Shown piece after piece: positions 12,103-23,818 of a stretch of 64,000 nucleotides of DNA (the first letter of the stretch is position 1; each line of letters begins with the position of its first letter). The DNA lies in the NCBI RefSeq assembly GCF_030272615.1, contig NC_081409.1, forward strand, positions 530,942,291 to 531,006,290, in the 5' to 3' direction. Origin of the DNA: Cryptomeria japonica. Taxonomy: Eukaryota; Streptophyta; Pinopsida; Cupressales; Cupressaceae. The notes beneath the pieces were generated by a model, which saw only the letters and a program-made list of their open reading frames with translations, had not been told where the DNA came from and made no database searches. A program made the position numbers and the translations under genes.

Positions 12103-12120
12103 TTTGTCCCTCTTTGAATT
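12103..12120 (-). other. polypurine tract of G1
   Basis: On the minus strand the sequence is AATTCAAAGAGGGACAAA immediately before the 3' LTR. It resembles the G2 tract CTCAAAGAGGGGCAAAA at 41484-41500, so the two elements share this signal. Confidence 0.8.
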
Positions 12121-13841
12121 AATGTGCGAGAAGCGCGTTGGTTCAAAGAATGTGTGATGTCTAGGAGATACTAGTTCTGAACTTGATTGATCACGAACCA
12201 GATGAAGAGCAAGGTGTTTAGCTTGTTTTGAAGTGATGAAGCTGAATGAAGTCTGATTAACCATTCTCGAACTTGATTGAACTTAGGAATGATAGAAAAC
12301 AAAAGATACCGAACTTGAACTTGATTGATCAAGAAGTGGATCTTACTGATCTAGAACTTGATTGATCTAGACATAGCGAATGATGATAAAAATCGATCTT
12401 GAACTTGATTGATCAAGATATGATGAGCGAAGATAAACTATCCAGCTTGATCCAAAGTGATGAATACTGAACACCTGCTTAGATTGAGTGTGATCAAAGA
12501 TACTCTTTAAACCCTTGATTGAGTTTAAATGAATAATCAGCTTGGTGAAATATGATGAAATTGATTAACATTAAGAAATTGATTCAGATGAAAGACAATT
12601 ATCAGCTTGATTTGAAGCAATGAAACTAATATTCCCCTAGCGATTGATTCGATTCAGATTATCGAGAGACTTGATATGAAGTGATGAAGCTGACATGCCC
12701 CTTAGCAATAATGATTGATTGATTTTCTTTAGTTAAAAAGATTTTGCTCGACTTTTGATAAAGATTTGTAAATTTTCTCGACATGTGAAGATGGGAGGTC
12801 ATAAGGTCACGAGTATGCCCCCTTGAGAGGGAAATCAAAAGATAGCGAGGGTACATGATTAGAGGCAATTATGTGGTGAAAATAAATTATTTGAGCATAA
12901 ATTTATTCTGAGGAATTTTTTAAAGATTTGGCATTGACTGATGAGATTAAGCGCAAAGTTGATTGTAAAGTTGATGTGTAGAATTGAAATTGATATTCAA
13001 CATTGAAATTGAGCGCAATTTGGAGAAAGAATGAGCATTTGATGAAAAGAGCGCTAAGTGGGCCAAATTGTGAAATTGACTAGCAAACTGATCTTGAATT
13101 TCGATTTTGATCCTGAAAATGGAATCAGAATGGTCAAATTAGCTAAGGGTACAATTTTCATGTCCATCGGAGCAAGTTGAAAAATTAGGGTTTTGGCTAT
13201 ATATGGGACAAAAGTGTCATTTTCAAATCATTTTAACCCTCCAAGTTTGAAAATTCAAAAAGCCTTCTATGAAAAAAATGGTGGTCCCTACTCGTACACA
13301 ACGATTCAAGCACCAAAGATGTCATAATCGACCCTGAAACTATGAGCCAGGGGTAAGTGATTGATCTTAAGCCTCTTTATGTTTTCAATTTTGAATTTTT
13401 TTTGCTCATTTTTCAGGTTTTTCTCATGTTTGGGGTCAGGTTTCATGTTTTATCATGTGAGACAGGATTCTATCTCGTACGAGTAACTGTTAAATTTTAG
13501 TTTGTTGTTTAAAGCCCTTAGAATTGTCGTTTGGATCCTACCCTTGTATCGTACAACATGTCTATAAAAAGACCATTTTGTCGTATGGGAATGTTTTATC
13601 GTACGAGAGCCATTCCTAACTCGTACGAGATGCTGCCCTTCTATGTTTTGTCATTCGGGAAACAATGAGCATTTTTGAAGGCATAAACGTGAAATTTTGA
13701 TTTTGCACTCGACTTAGTTGGATTTTTGTGATGTTTTACTTCTCTTGTAGGCTCATTTGGAATATTATTTGATGCTTCATTGTTGGGTTTTTGCAGGTTT
13801 GATTACCTCCTGTTCTTTTCAGATGCATTTAGCCTCCCACC
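12121..13841. other. G1 noncoding zone upstream of the PMD gene
   Basis: No coding frame stands out. About 12170-12690 holds many copies of the short unit GAACTTGATTGATC, often extended to the palindromic CTTGATTGATCAAG. About 13440-13660 holds several copies of the palindromic core TCGTACGA, a motif that recurs in the gag leader of the same element. A TATA-like ctataaaaag lies at 13562. This zone would contain the promoter of the PMD gene and, on the other strand, the 3' untranslated part of gag-pol. Confidence 0.5.
12170..12690. repeat. short interspersed array of GAACTTGATTGATC units
   Basis: Copies are visible near 12178, 12248, 12316, 12354 and 12401, with degenerate forms onward to about 12690 (for example CAGCTTGATTTGAAG). 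Spacing is irregular, about 35-70 bp, so it is not a clean tandem array. Several units contain TGATCA palindromes. Confidence 0.6.
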
Positions 13842-15674
13842 ATGACATTAGTACGACCGTTATCAGAGGTTGATCAGGCTCATATTTATTTGTGCAGTTT
13901 GACTCATCTTCTTGGTTTACCAGATATCCATGTGAGTCACGGTATGCTCACAACATTGGTTGAGCGTTTCCATTTAGAGCATAACATGTTTCATTTGCCA
14001 GTGGGGGAGTTGACTATCACTCTTGAGGATGTATATAGGATCCTCTATATCCCTTTTGCTGGGGATAAGGTGGATTATGATTCAGGACACCTTCTAGGAT
14101 TGTAGGCAGTGAGGCATGTCTTTAGGGACCCTGAAATTTCGACCCGTTCCATTAGTTAGGACATTATGATGAGCAAATACAATGAGGAGTTTCCTCTGGC
14201 ATGTGTTCTAGCAGGATTTAAAGGCTATTTTTTGATGCCAGATAGAGGAAAACAGGGTTTCCAGTGTGGTTAGGGAAGGATGCTTATGAGATTGATGGAG
14301 ACCCCTCAAAGGCTTGGTTGGGGTTCTTTCTTATTGGCCCACATGTATCGCAAGATGCATGAGATTGTATATAGAGATGGTAGGAGCATGGTCACATGTG
14401 TATTTATTTTACAGGTTTGGGCTTGGGAGCATCTTCCTATTTGTTGGTCGATAGTAGATGATAGTAGAGAGCCTGGGTAGCCGATTATATATAGGTATGC
14501 CAGTTATGTCACATAGCCCCATCTGGGCAAGACATATTTTTGGTGGTAGCAGTTAGACAATTTGATAGCCATAGTGTGGAGACCTTATAGAGGTTTGGAG
14601 CCATGGGATGACTGGCAGTTGGTTCGCAGGGACCTTTTTGTTGTGCACCTACTTATTGGGAGATCGCAGACTATTGTTGAGTGGTTCGTTGTATCACAGG
14701 TGATGAGGCAGTATGGTAGGCCTCAAGGTATCTCACAGGAGTATATAGCTTATGCACGTTATGTGGATGAGGAGAGATAGGGATGGTCTCCATGGTTGTC
14801 CTATACCTTGGCTATGTAGGAGTTGACTAGTCTACAATGCCTTAGATGGGACTATATGGATGATGTTGTGGATGCGGGGGTATTGCCCTAATACAGAGAG
14901 TGGTTCCAGTAGCATCATTTTCCTAGGTTTACAGATCTAGGTGAGCAAGCGCCTCGTATAGAGGATATTGAGGATGATGCTCCCGTGCCAGGATAGGGAC
15001 AGGGTCAGAGGTAGGGCCAGAGACAAAGAGTTGAGGCTCTGAGGCGGATAGGTGGTGATCTTGGTGCTAGTAGCAGTAGGGTTCTAGTTGAGGATGGATA
15101 GTAGAGGGATGAGGGTGGATCCCTTGGGAGAGTAGGAGTGAGATTGGGCGGAGCTGAGGAGGAGTGAGCAACTCTGAGATAGGTCCGGCAGTGGAGGGAT
15201 GAGCAGGGTGGTACTAGAGGTGGAGATGCGGGTGGAGAGCCTACGAGAGAGTACAGGATGGACGTAGGGCAGTTGATGAGAGCCCATCTTGCAGAGCTAC
15301 AGTCACAGTTGACAGTGGCTCAGACTCAGCTGGCGGAGCGAGACTGGCAGCTTGCAGAGGTGAGGGCTGAGCAAGATCGTCAGCTTATGGAGCTGAGAGA
15401 AGAGCGCAATCGATAGCTGGCTGAGCTGAGAGCAGAGCGTGATCATCAAGTCATGATAATGAGAGTGGAGAGAGACACCCTCCAACAGGAGGTTTTCCAT
15501 TAGAATAATAGGGTAGCCTACTATGTTGCAACATATGGCATGGGAGTTCTAGTAGCGCAATAGGTGATGCCCTATTCACAGTATATGGCACGCTCAGAGG
15601 GAGCTCGGGCACCTCAACAGGATCCCAATCATCAATATCCTCCTCCTCCACCAGGCGATGAGGGAGAGGCCTAG
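13842..15674 (+). pseudogene. PMD (plant mobile domain) gene of G1, antisense to gag-pol
   Basis: The frame of 611 codons from ATG 13842 to TAG 15672-15674 has no frameshift. It is broken by many in-frame stops (for example 14103, 14478, 14778, 14817), nearly all replaceable by glutamine. The N-terminal motif TLVERFHLEHNMFHLPVGEL followed by TLEDVYRIL is the hallmark of the plant mobile domain (MAIN/MAIL1-like, aminotransferase-like mobile domain). It is followed by WGSFLLAHMYRKMHEI and LQVWAWEHLPICW. From about 15250 the protein becomes a Glu/Arg/Gln/Leu-rich coiled coil, ending in a proline-rich tail. PMD proteins are nuclear in Arabidopsis; the role of transposon-borne copies is unknown. 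G2 has a homologue in the same place and antisense orientation. Confidence 0.85.
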
Positions 15675-15914
15675 AGCTAGATATTATTTTTGTTACTCGG
15701 ATATTTTTTTGTAGACGCACCCATTTTTTTGTAGCCTATACGATTCTTACTCCGATGGGAGTTTGTATATGTCATTCAACATCATTTTGTACTCTTAGAC
15801 TTGACATGATATATATATATATATATGAGATACGATTTGACTTCATCATACTTGTGTTGATTCGTTTATGAGATGTCTTTTATATGCTTTATTCTATATG
15901 TATGCATTTATTTT
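15675..15914. other. short noncoding stretch after the G1 PMD gene
   Basis: An AT-rich stretch with an (AT)n run at about 15809-15826 lies between the PMD stop and the duplicated flank of copia B. I see no gene in it; it probably contains the PMD 3' untranslated region. Confidence 0.5.
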
Positions 15915-16015
15915 CAATATGAATGTATGTAATGCAAATGATTATAGATGTTTATTTTTGTTTCTTTTCATATGCAAATAAATGAATGAATATGAGTAAT
16001 GAGTAATGCAATGTT
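15915..16015 (+). repeat. 101-bp flank duplication of copia B, left copy
   Basis: The segment starts CAATATGAATGTATGTAATG and ends GTAATGCAATGTT. It recurs at 22666-22766 with two differences. The copies flank copia B directly, so they behave like a very long target duplication. Confidence 0.9.
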
Positions 16016-17067
16016 TGTAGGTCCTGGGGACAACTAAGAGGGGGGGTGAATTAGTTGTCCAATAAATTCAAACCAAAATCTTATTAACCAACTTATTGCT
16101 TAATACTGGTAAGATAGTTAATTGTGCCGGTAAATAATGTTAACAAGAAATGTTGTACCAGTAGGAATTAATGCATGAAACATAAGCACAAAGTCAACCA
16201 TAACACATGACACAAATATTTGTATGTGGAAACCCTGTAAGGGAAAAAACCACGGTGGGAAACCTTACCCACAATCAGATGATACTACTGCAAATAGTAA
16301 GTGTACAAAGAGGGGTCTGCACATGCAGAAAGGCCAACAGCCTAGAGCTCACTGCTCAAACACAAATGGGAGTCACACTAACTATAGTTGGATGGTTAAA
16401 TCCAATGAGAATGTACTGCACAAAATAGCATCTTCATATGCTAGATTCAGTACCGGTGTAATGCTGATATGCTTCTACAAAAACCTAGCTTCACCTTCAA
16501 ATGATGTCTTCATGTATATCTCTGCTTGATCTCACATATACCTTCTTATGATTCTTTTTTGCATTCCACATCTGATCTTACAAATAAGATCTTACATTTA
16601 TACCATACCCTAAGACCAATTTTAGTAGGTCGGCTCTACAAGATATTACAATAAAACATTTTACAAATAATACAATATCTGATGCAATAATCGATTGAAC
16701 ATGTCAGCTTAATGCATTTACAACAATAATAAATCATCTCCATAGCGTGTCATGCTGATCTGGAAAAGATAAACCTGCCGGTGTAACCCTAGATAACCTG
16801 GACCTATTTGTCGATAAAAGAAAATATGCAAATAAGAATATACCAATGATATTACTTCAAGTAAAAGTGTCCACATGATGTCTCCGACATTACCAAGTGT
16901 CTTCCATGTCATTGCCTGTACCGGTGAACATTATATCCTGTCGGTTAACTATATACTGGTGATTGTTGAATAGTTTACTGAGTGCCGGTGAATGTTGCTG
17001 GATCTCCAAAGTAGGTGTATTTAGCAGGTGTTGACATCAATGACAAAACCATACCAAAATACCAACA
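16016..17067 (-). repeat. 3' LTR of copia B
   Basis: This 1,052-bp LTR has ends TGTAGGTCC and ATACCAACA. It matches the 5' LTR at 21643-22669 with few differences, and element A at 50-1101. The G run near the left end has 7 G here. Confidence 0.9.
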
Positions 17068-17080
17068 ATCTCCCCCTTTG
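17068..17080 (-). other. polypurine tract of copia B
   Basis: On the minus strand the sequence is CAAAGGGGGAGAT immediately before TGTTGG of the LTR. It is identical to the tract of element E at 57537-57549, including several bases upstream. Confidence 0.9.
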
Positions 17081-17434
17081 GCATTGATGGCAACACAAGA
17101 TGGAAAAACCATCAAAGTGCCAAAATAGAAATGCCAAGTACAAAAACCAATTCTCCCCCTGGGAGTAACATGTGTTTATACAAATATTTATTTACAATAC
17201 CAATCTCTCCTCAAAAAGATAATGCATTTTTCCATATATCTTTCCCCAATTTTTTTCCATATATCTATCCCCCTTTGACATCAAATGCCAAAGTCACAAA
17301 AAGGTCAAGTTCATACAAAATACCAATCAATTCAATATACCAACTACTCCCCCTGAGAAGTAGCTTCCTCATCAAATACTGGAATAAAAGATTTTTCCAT
17401 TTAATTCTGCCGGTTGATGACAATCATCAACTGT
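17081..17434. other. copia B spacer between pol stop and polypurine tract
   Basis: No coding frame is visible on the element strand. The plus strand holds several CTCCCCCT-type pyrimidine blocks (near 17153, 17268 and 17348), which are extra polypurine stretches on the element strand. Confidence 0.5.
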
Positions 17435-20400
17435 CTAAGTCTCTACCGGTGGAGGTAAGACTCCGAGCTGATCTCTGAGATACTCAAAAGTTTCCTTAGG
17501 CAAAGGTTTTGTAAAAATATCTGCAAGCTGTTCTTTAGTATTCACATAAACCAGTTTTATTTCCTTTTCTTCAACTTTTTCCCTTAGAAAATTTAGTTTG
17601 ATAGAAACATGTTTTGTTTTAGAATGTAATACTAGATTCTTAGATATATCAATTGCTGCAGTGTTATCACATTATATAGTAATAGGTTCCTTGCATTTTA
17701 CCTTTATGTCTTTCAACATTTGCTTAAGCCAAAGTACCTATGTACAGTTTGTTGCTGCTGCAACATATTCTGATTCTGTTGTTGATAAAGATGTACAACT
17801 CTGTTTCTTACTTAACCAAGAAACTAATCTCTTTCCAAGAAAGAATGCTCCTCCAGTGGTGCTTTTTCTATCATCCACATCTCCTGCCCAATTTGCATCT
17901 GTGTATGCATATAGATCAAAATTTTCATCTTTAGGATACCATAATCCAAGATTTGTTGTGCCTTGTAAGTACTGGAAAATCCTTTTTACTATTGATTCAT
18001 GATTTTCCTTGGGATTACTCTGAAATCTAGAAACTATACATATTGCATTCATAATATCAGGTCTGGTTTGTGTCAAATACAGTAAACCTCCTATCATAGA
18101 TTTCTATCTAGTTGGATGAACAGGTGTAGATTCATCCCTTTGAGATAATTTGTCATTTGTAGTCATATGTGTGCTTACTGGTTTCGAGTTCTCCATCCCA
18201 AATTTCTTGAGTAGTTCTTTCAAGTACTTAGATTGACTCAAAAATATGCCTTTATCAGTCTGTAAAATCTGCAATCCTAAAAAGAATTTTATTTCTCCAA
18301 TCATAGACATTTCAAATTCATGCTGCATTTTAAGAGAAAATTCTTTGCATAATCCATCTTCTCCTCCAAAGATTATATCATCGACAAATACTTCCATAAT
18401 CAAAATGTCATCATTAGTTACTTTGTAATATAAATTGCTATCTGCATTTCCTTTAGTAAAAGCAATTTCTAAGAGATAATTATCCAATCTTGCATACCAG
18501 GCTCTTGGAGCTTGTTTTAGTCCATACAGAGCTTTTCTTAATCTGCAAACCATATCATTGTTATCTGTCAAAGAAAATCCATCAGGTTGTTCAACATAAA
18601 CTTCTTCTTCAAGATCTCCATTCAAAAATGCACATTTAATATCCATTTGATAAACTTTGTAATCCTTGTGAGCTGCAAAGGCTAAGAATAATCTAACTAC
18701 TTCAATTTTGGCTACTGGTGCAAAGGTTTCATTGTAATCAACTCCTTCTTTCTAAGAATATCCCTTACACACTAGTCTTGCTTTATTCCTGACAACCTTA
18801 CCATCTTCATTGAGTTTGTTTCTAAATACCCATTTGGTTCCAATTACATTTTTATTTTCAGGTCGGGGAACTAATTTCCAAGTATTATTTTTCTCAATTT
18901 GTCCTAATTCTTCTTCCATAGCTTTAATCCAAAATTTATCTTCACATACCTCATTGATAGATAATGGTTCAATTTGAGAAATAAGACATACCTCTTCATT
19001 TTCCAATCTTCCTCTTGTCATGACTCCTTTAAATTTGCTTCCAATTATCTGATCTTCAGAGTGATTCAATCTTACATACCGAGGTGTCTTAGTCTGTTGT
19101 TGTTGTTCAATTACTGTGGTATCCTCTGATGATACCGGAGTAACTGGGTCATCATTTTGTACTAGTGGATTTACTGTTGGTTCATTTGTCATAATTTTTG
19201 TTACCAGTTCAGAGTCTATATACCTTGAAGTTCCTCTAAATTGTTCATCAATCTTTACATTTGTACTCTCAACAATTTTTTGTAATCTTTTATTAAAACA
19301 TATATAAGCTTTACTCTTAGATGAATAACCAAGAAATATTCCTTCATCACTTCTAGGATCAAACTTGCCAATATACTCATCTCTTCTAATATAACATTTA
19401 CTTCCAAAAATCCTGAAATACTTAAGAGTAGGAGTATTACCAAACCATAGTTCATGAGGGGTCTTATCGGTTTCACCTTTGATGTGAACTTTGTTGAATG
19501 TATAAACAACAGTTCTTACTGCCTCTCTCCAGTACACATGTGGTAGATTTGCTTCTGATAACATACTTCTTGCTGCATCCAAAATAGTTTTGTTTTTCCT
19601 TTCAACAACTCCATTCTCTTGTGGTGTCCGAGGTGCTGATAACTGTCTTTTGATTCCATTCACTTCACATAATGTATTAAAATCTCTAGATGTGAATTCT
19701 CCTCCTTGATCTGATCTTAAACATTTAATTTTCTTACCGGTTTCATTTTCAACCATTGCTTTGAATAGTTTGAACTTCCCAAGTGCTTCTGATTTTTCTC
19801 TGAGAAAAGTAACCCAACACATTCTAGAATAATCATCAATAATTAGCATGAAATATCTATCACCTTGTAAGCTTTTAGTTTTAGCCGGACCACATAAATT
19901 AGTGTGAATTAAATCAAGAGCATTATTGGATTTTTCTGGAATACTTTTGAAACTAGCTCTAACCTGTTTTCCAAATTGACATTCCTTGCAAATTGTATTA
20001 TGAGGTTTCACAATTTTAGGTAGATCTCTAACTACCTTAGAAGTACTGATTTTTACCATGCAATCAAAATTTACATGACATAGTCTTTTATGCCATAGCC
20101 AACTTTCATCTATATGAGCAATTAAGCATGCCTTTTCACTGTTATTCAAATGAAAGATATTACCTCTAGTCTGATTACCGGTTGCAATTTCCAAACCAGT
20201 TCTATTCATGATTTTGCATTTTCCATTTTTAAATTGTAACTGAAAACCTTTCTCAACTAATTGACCAACACTTAAAAGATTATGTTTTAATCCTTCAACA
20301 TAGTAAACATTGTCAGTGTTATGTTTACCATCAGGAGATATTGAACCCTTACCTTTGATTGAACAGGCTTTGTCATCTCCGAATCTTACTAAACCTCCAT

Positions 20401-20890
20401 TGTATTCTTGAAAGTTCAAGAATTTGCCTTTGTCTCCAGTCATGTGATGTGAGCATCCTGAGTCAATAATCCATTCATCCTTTGATTCAACTTTAGCTGC
20501 TAGGGCTTGTTCTACCGATGGAGCAATAGGTACCGATTGATCTTCTGTTATAGCAACAAAGACCCATCTGTTGTCTGCTGGACCCTCATCAAAATCATCA
20601 GTCACACCTTCATTAGCAATGTAACAAGATTTATCTTTGTTTTTCTTAAATCTGTATCTCTGATATTCAGGATTAGGTTTTTATGTTCTTCTAGCTTCTT
20701 CTCTTAGTCTAGCATGTCTATCAGGGCATCTTGAAGCCATATGACCAATTTTATTGCAATTGAAACATTTAAAGGGTGCTTTACCTTCATACTTACTTCC
20801 AATTGGACCTTTTGGCATTTTTCTTGCAAATAGTGCTTCAAGTTCTTCAAGCTCTTCATTCTCCTTCCTGGTTTCTTCAAGTTCTCTTGC
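17435..20890 (-). pseudogene. copia B pol: protease, integrase, RT, RNase H
   Basis: One frame runs from the zinc-knuckle zone (CFNCNKIGHMASRC near 20730-20775) to a TAG at 17435-17437. Protease has DSGCSHHMTGDKG (near 20450). The integrase zinc region is HKRLCHVNF...CKECQFGKQ. In the integrase core the first catalytic Asp is Asn (HTNLCGP, codon 19898-19900), while RSDQGGEF and ENGVVERKN keep the other two acidic residues. RT has LNGDLEEEVYVEQPDGF, YGLKQAPRAWY and FVDDIIFGG. RNase H has YTDANWAGD, TTESEYVAA and the end QLADIFTKPLP. Stops lie near 18750 (GYS*KEGVD), 18103, 17735 and 17675. Integration by its own enzyme is unlikely as it stands. The polyprotein would act in cytoplasmic particles and the nucleus. 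Confidence 0.9.
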
Positions 20891-21585
20891 ATAAAGGCTC
20901 TCCAGTCTGATTTGTCAAAAGATGGAGCAGATGATGTTGATGCTTTGAAGGCCAAATCAGTTTTTATAGCAACAGGACCAAATTCCTCTATTTCAAAAGC
21001 TCAAAGTTTTCCAATCAATGTATCCCTAGTTACTAATGTATTAGGCATTGTTCTCAGCTCATTAATAGTAGTAACTTTCATTTTATATGCCAGTGGCAAA
21101 CCTCTTAAGATTTTTGAAACAATCTCATCTTCACTCATGGTTCCTCCACAACATTTGATACCTAAAACAATTTCATTTACTCTTTCCATAAAGGCAGAAA
21201 TTCTTTCATCTTCTTCCATTTTCAGATGTTCATACCTGACTCGAAAGCTTTCAAGTTTTGCAATTTTGACTGTGGAATCCCCTTCATTCAGTGTTTCTAG
21301 ATGATCCCAAATAGCTTTTGCAGTAGATCTATCTAATAATCCCATGATTTGTTGATCTGATAATGTGCTCAAAAGTGCTTCTCTTGCTTTGCAATCATTT
21401 TCTTCATCTTTACCTAAAGTAATAGGAGTAGGCTGACTAGCTACAGCAGCAGTATAACCATTCTTAGTAACTTCCCAGATGTCTTTACCAATGCAATTCA
21501 GATGTGGCTCCATTCTGATTTTCCATATTCCATAGTTGGTTCCATCAAGTTTAGGACTATCCTTCCTAAAATAATTAGTAGACAT
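20704..21585 (-). pseudogene. copia B gag, with stop and frameshift
   Basis: The frame starts MSTNYFRKDSPKLDGTNYGI at 21585 and contains the UBN2-type gag region (LSDQQIMGLL, RVNEIVLGIKCCGG, EDEIVSKILRGLP). A TGA follows IGKL near 21001, after which the same frame continues AFEIEEFGP to about 20895. There a single-base frameshift moves the real sequence into the pol frame (ARELEETRKENEE, then the CCHC knuckle). Gag forms the particle and binds the RNA. The start is 58 bp from the 5' LTR edge, just inside the primer site. Confidence 0.85.
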
Positions 21586-21628
21586 TGGATCTCCTTAAGT
21601 TGTTAAACTTCTGCAAAAAGAGGACTAG

Positions 21629-21640
21629 GCTCTGATACCA
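21629..21640 (-). other. primer-binding site of copia B
   Basis: TGGTATCAGAGC on the minus strand lies two bases from the 5' LTR and is complementary to initiator-Met tRNA. The following leader matches that of element E. Confidence 0.9.
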
Positions 21641-21642
21641 AT

Positions 21643-22669
21643 TGTAGGTCCCGAGGACAACTGAGAGGGGGGGGTGAATCAGTTGTCCAATAAATTCAAA
21701 CCAAAATCTTATTAACCAACTTATTGCTTAATACCGGTAAGACAGTTAATTGTGCCGATAAACAATGTTAATAGGAAATGTTGTACCGGTAGGAATTAAT
21801 GCATGAAACATAAGCACAAAGTCAACCATAACACATGACAAAAATATTTGTACGTGGAAACCCTGTAAGGGGGAAAACCACGGTGGGAAACCTTACCCAC
21901 AATCAAATGATACTACTGCAGATAGTAAGTGTACAAAGAGGGGTCTGCACATGCAGAAAGGCCAACAGCCTAGAGCTCACTGCTCAAACACAAATGGGAG
22001 TCACACTAACTATAGTTAGATGGTTAAATCCAATGAGAATGTACTACACAAAATAGCATCTTCATATGCTGGATTCACTACTGGTGTAATGCTGATATGC
22101 TTCTACAAAAACCTAGCTTCACCTTCAAATGATGTCTTCGTGTATATCTCTGCTTGATCTCGCATATACCTTCTTATGATTCTTTTTCGCATTCCACATC
22201 TGATCTTACAAATAAGATCTTACATTTATACCATACCCTAAGACCAATTTTAGTAGGTCGGTTCTACAAGATATTACAATAAAACATTTTACAAATAATA
22301 CAATATCCGATGCAATAACCGATTGAACATGTCATCTTAATGCATTTACAACAATAATAAATCATCTCCATAGCGTGTCATGCTGATCTAGAAAAGATAA
22401 ACCTACTGGTGTAACCCTAGATAACCTGGACCTATTTGCCGGTAAAAGAAAATATGCAAATAAGAATATACCAATGATATTACTTCAAGGAAAAGTGTCC
22501 ACATGATGTCTTCGACATTACCAAGTGTCTTCCATGTCATTGCCTCTACCGGTGAACATTATATCCTGTCGGTTAACTATATACCAGTGATTGTTGAACA
22601 GTTTACTGAGTGCCGGTGAATGTTTTTGGATCTCCAAAGTAGGTGTATTTAGTAGGTGTTGACATCAAT
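21643..22669 (-). repeat. 5' LTR of copia B, outer 26 bp missing
   Basis: It begins TGTAGGTCCCG and aligns with the 3' LTR up to TTGACATCAAT. The outer 26 bases ending ATACCAACA are absent, and the 101-bp flank copy follows directly. TCAAT (22665-22669) is shared by LTR and flank at the joint. Confidence 0.9.
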
Positions 22670-22766
22670 ATGAATGTATGTAATGCAAATGATTATAGAT
22701 GTCTATTTTTGTTTCTTTTCATATGAAAATAAATGAATGAATATGAGTAATGAGTAATGCAATGTT
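22666..22766 (+). repeat. 101-bp flank duplication of copia B, right copy
   Basis: It differs from 15915-16015 at two bases. It overlaps the truncated LTR by the CAAT microhomology and continues into gypsy G1 sequence. Confidence 0.9.
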
Positions 22767-23818
22767 TTCATTTTTCTATGCAATAAGATGAATGCAGATG
22801 AGTGAATAATGAAATGTATGAATCTATATTAAATGTTTATGTATGTAGCTAAACATCTCAAAACACAAATACTCAATGACCCTTTTTTCATTCATATCCT
22901 TGGACAGATTTCGCAGGGACCCGAATTGCATCATAAAGAAATTCCCTCAAAACAAACAAAGAAATGATATGGACCTCCCTATAGCATACAAATAAGTGGA
23001 GTCAAGGTAAGTGATGCAATTTCACCTTGTTGTGAAGGCTCTTATCACAGACACCCAGCTAATTAGATGTTTCCAGATCATTGGGATTATTCCTACAAGT
23101 AGAAAACAAAGAAAATATTATGCCCCCAATCCTTTCTCTTCTTAGTCACAATAGACTTCTTGGAGTTACTCAGAGGGATAATAATCGAAAACCAATATAA
23201 AAGATAGCACACAAAGAAAATTTTCATTCATAGCTCAAACTGTTTAGTGATTGTTTTCTGTTATGTTTTGCTTGTTTACTCAGTGATAAAAACTCTCTGG
23301 TAGTTAGGAGACAGGTGACTGACTCAGAGTTGACAACCATGATTCACTGACGAAAAGATGACTTGGTTGACACTATTTAGGATATGTAATGTGTTCTATC
23401 AATTAACCTAAGACTAGGACATCGATCAGTTTCAAGTCATGAGGGTTCCAACAAACCAAGATGTCACAAAAGTGACTGAAATATATATACAAGCGAAAGC
23501 AAAGATGCAGGAAATCGGGAAATGACAATGTTGGGTTGATAGATGGAGCGCATGAGTACAAGAGGCGCCTGTTTGCCAGGTTTTCACCTGCTTGGCAGAG
23601 ATTCATTTCTTTTTTTTACCAAGGTGCCTGTTTACCAGGTTTTCAGTAGGGCATTTTATCTCTTTATATTATTTTTTTCTTTTTTTTCTTTTTTTTCTTT
23701 TTTTTTTTTTGTATTTTATGATTTTTCTGATTTTTTCTTTTCTTTTTAGGACTTTTTCCAATTTTTAGGATTTCTTTAGGACTTTTCCCAGTTGTACATG
23801 TTCATAGCACAGAGAATG
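22767..23818. other. G1 noncoding zone downstream of pol
   Basis: No gene is visible. Two copies of the motif (element strand) AAACCTGG(C/T)AAACAGGC lie at about 23566-23586 and 23625-23646, and a T-rich tract (A-rich on the element strand) lies at 23640-23790 with TTTTTAGGACTTTTTCC units. G2 has the same two signals downstream of its pol. The part from 22770 to 23560 shows no recognisable feature. Confidence 0.5.

Larger units (their letters stand above)
16016..22669 (-). mobile_element. copia B: nearly complete Ty1/copia retrotransposon
   Basis: On the minus strand: 5' LTR (21643-22669, lacking its outer 26 bp), primer site, gag, protease, integrase, RT, RNase H, polypurine tract and complete 3' LTR (16016-17067). 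The domain order integrase before RT defines Ty1/copia. It is inserted in gypsy G1. The coding frame has about five stops and one frameshift. It belongs to the same family as element A. Confidence 0.9.

Noticed and set aside
12170-12690. CRISPR-like array
   Set aside because: Units are too short and irregular and the context is a plant retrotransposon.
15809-15826. (AT)n run as a matrix-attachment or origin signal
   Set aside because: It is a short simple repeat with no supporting context.
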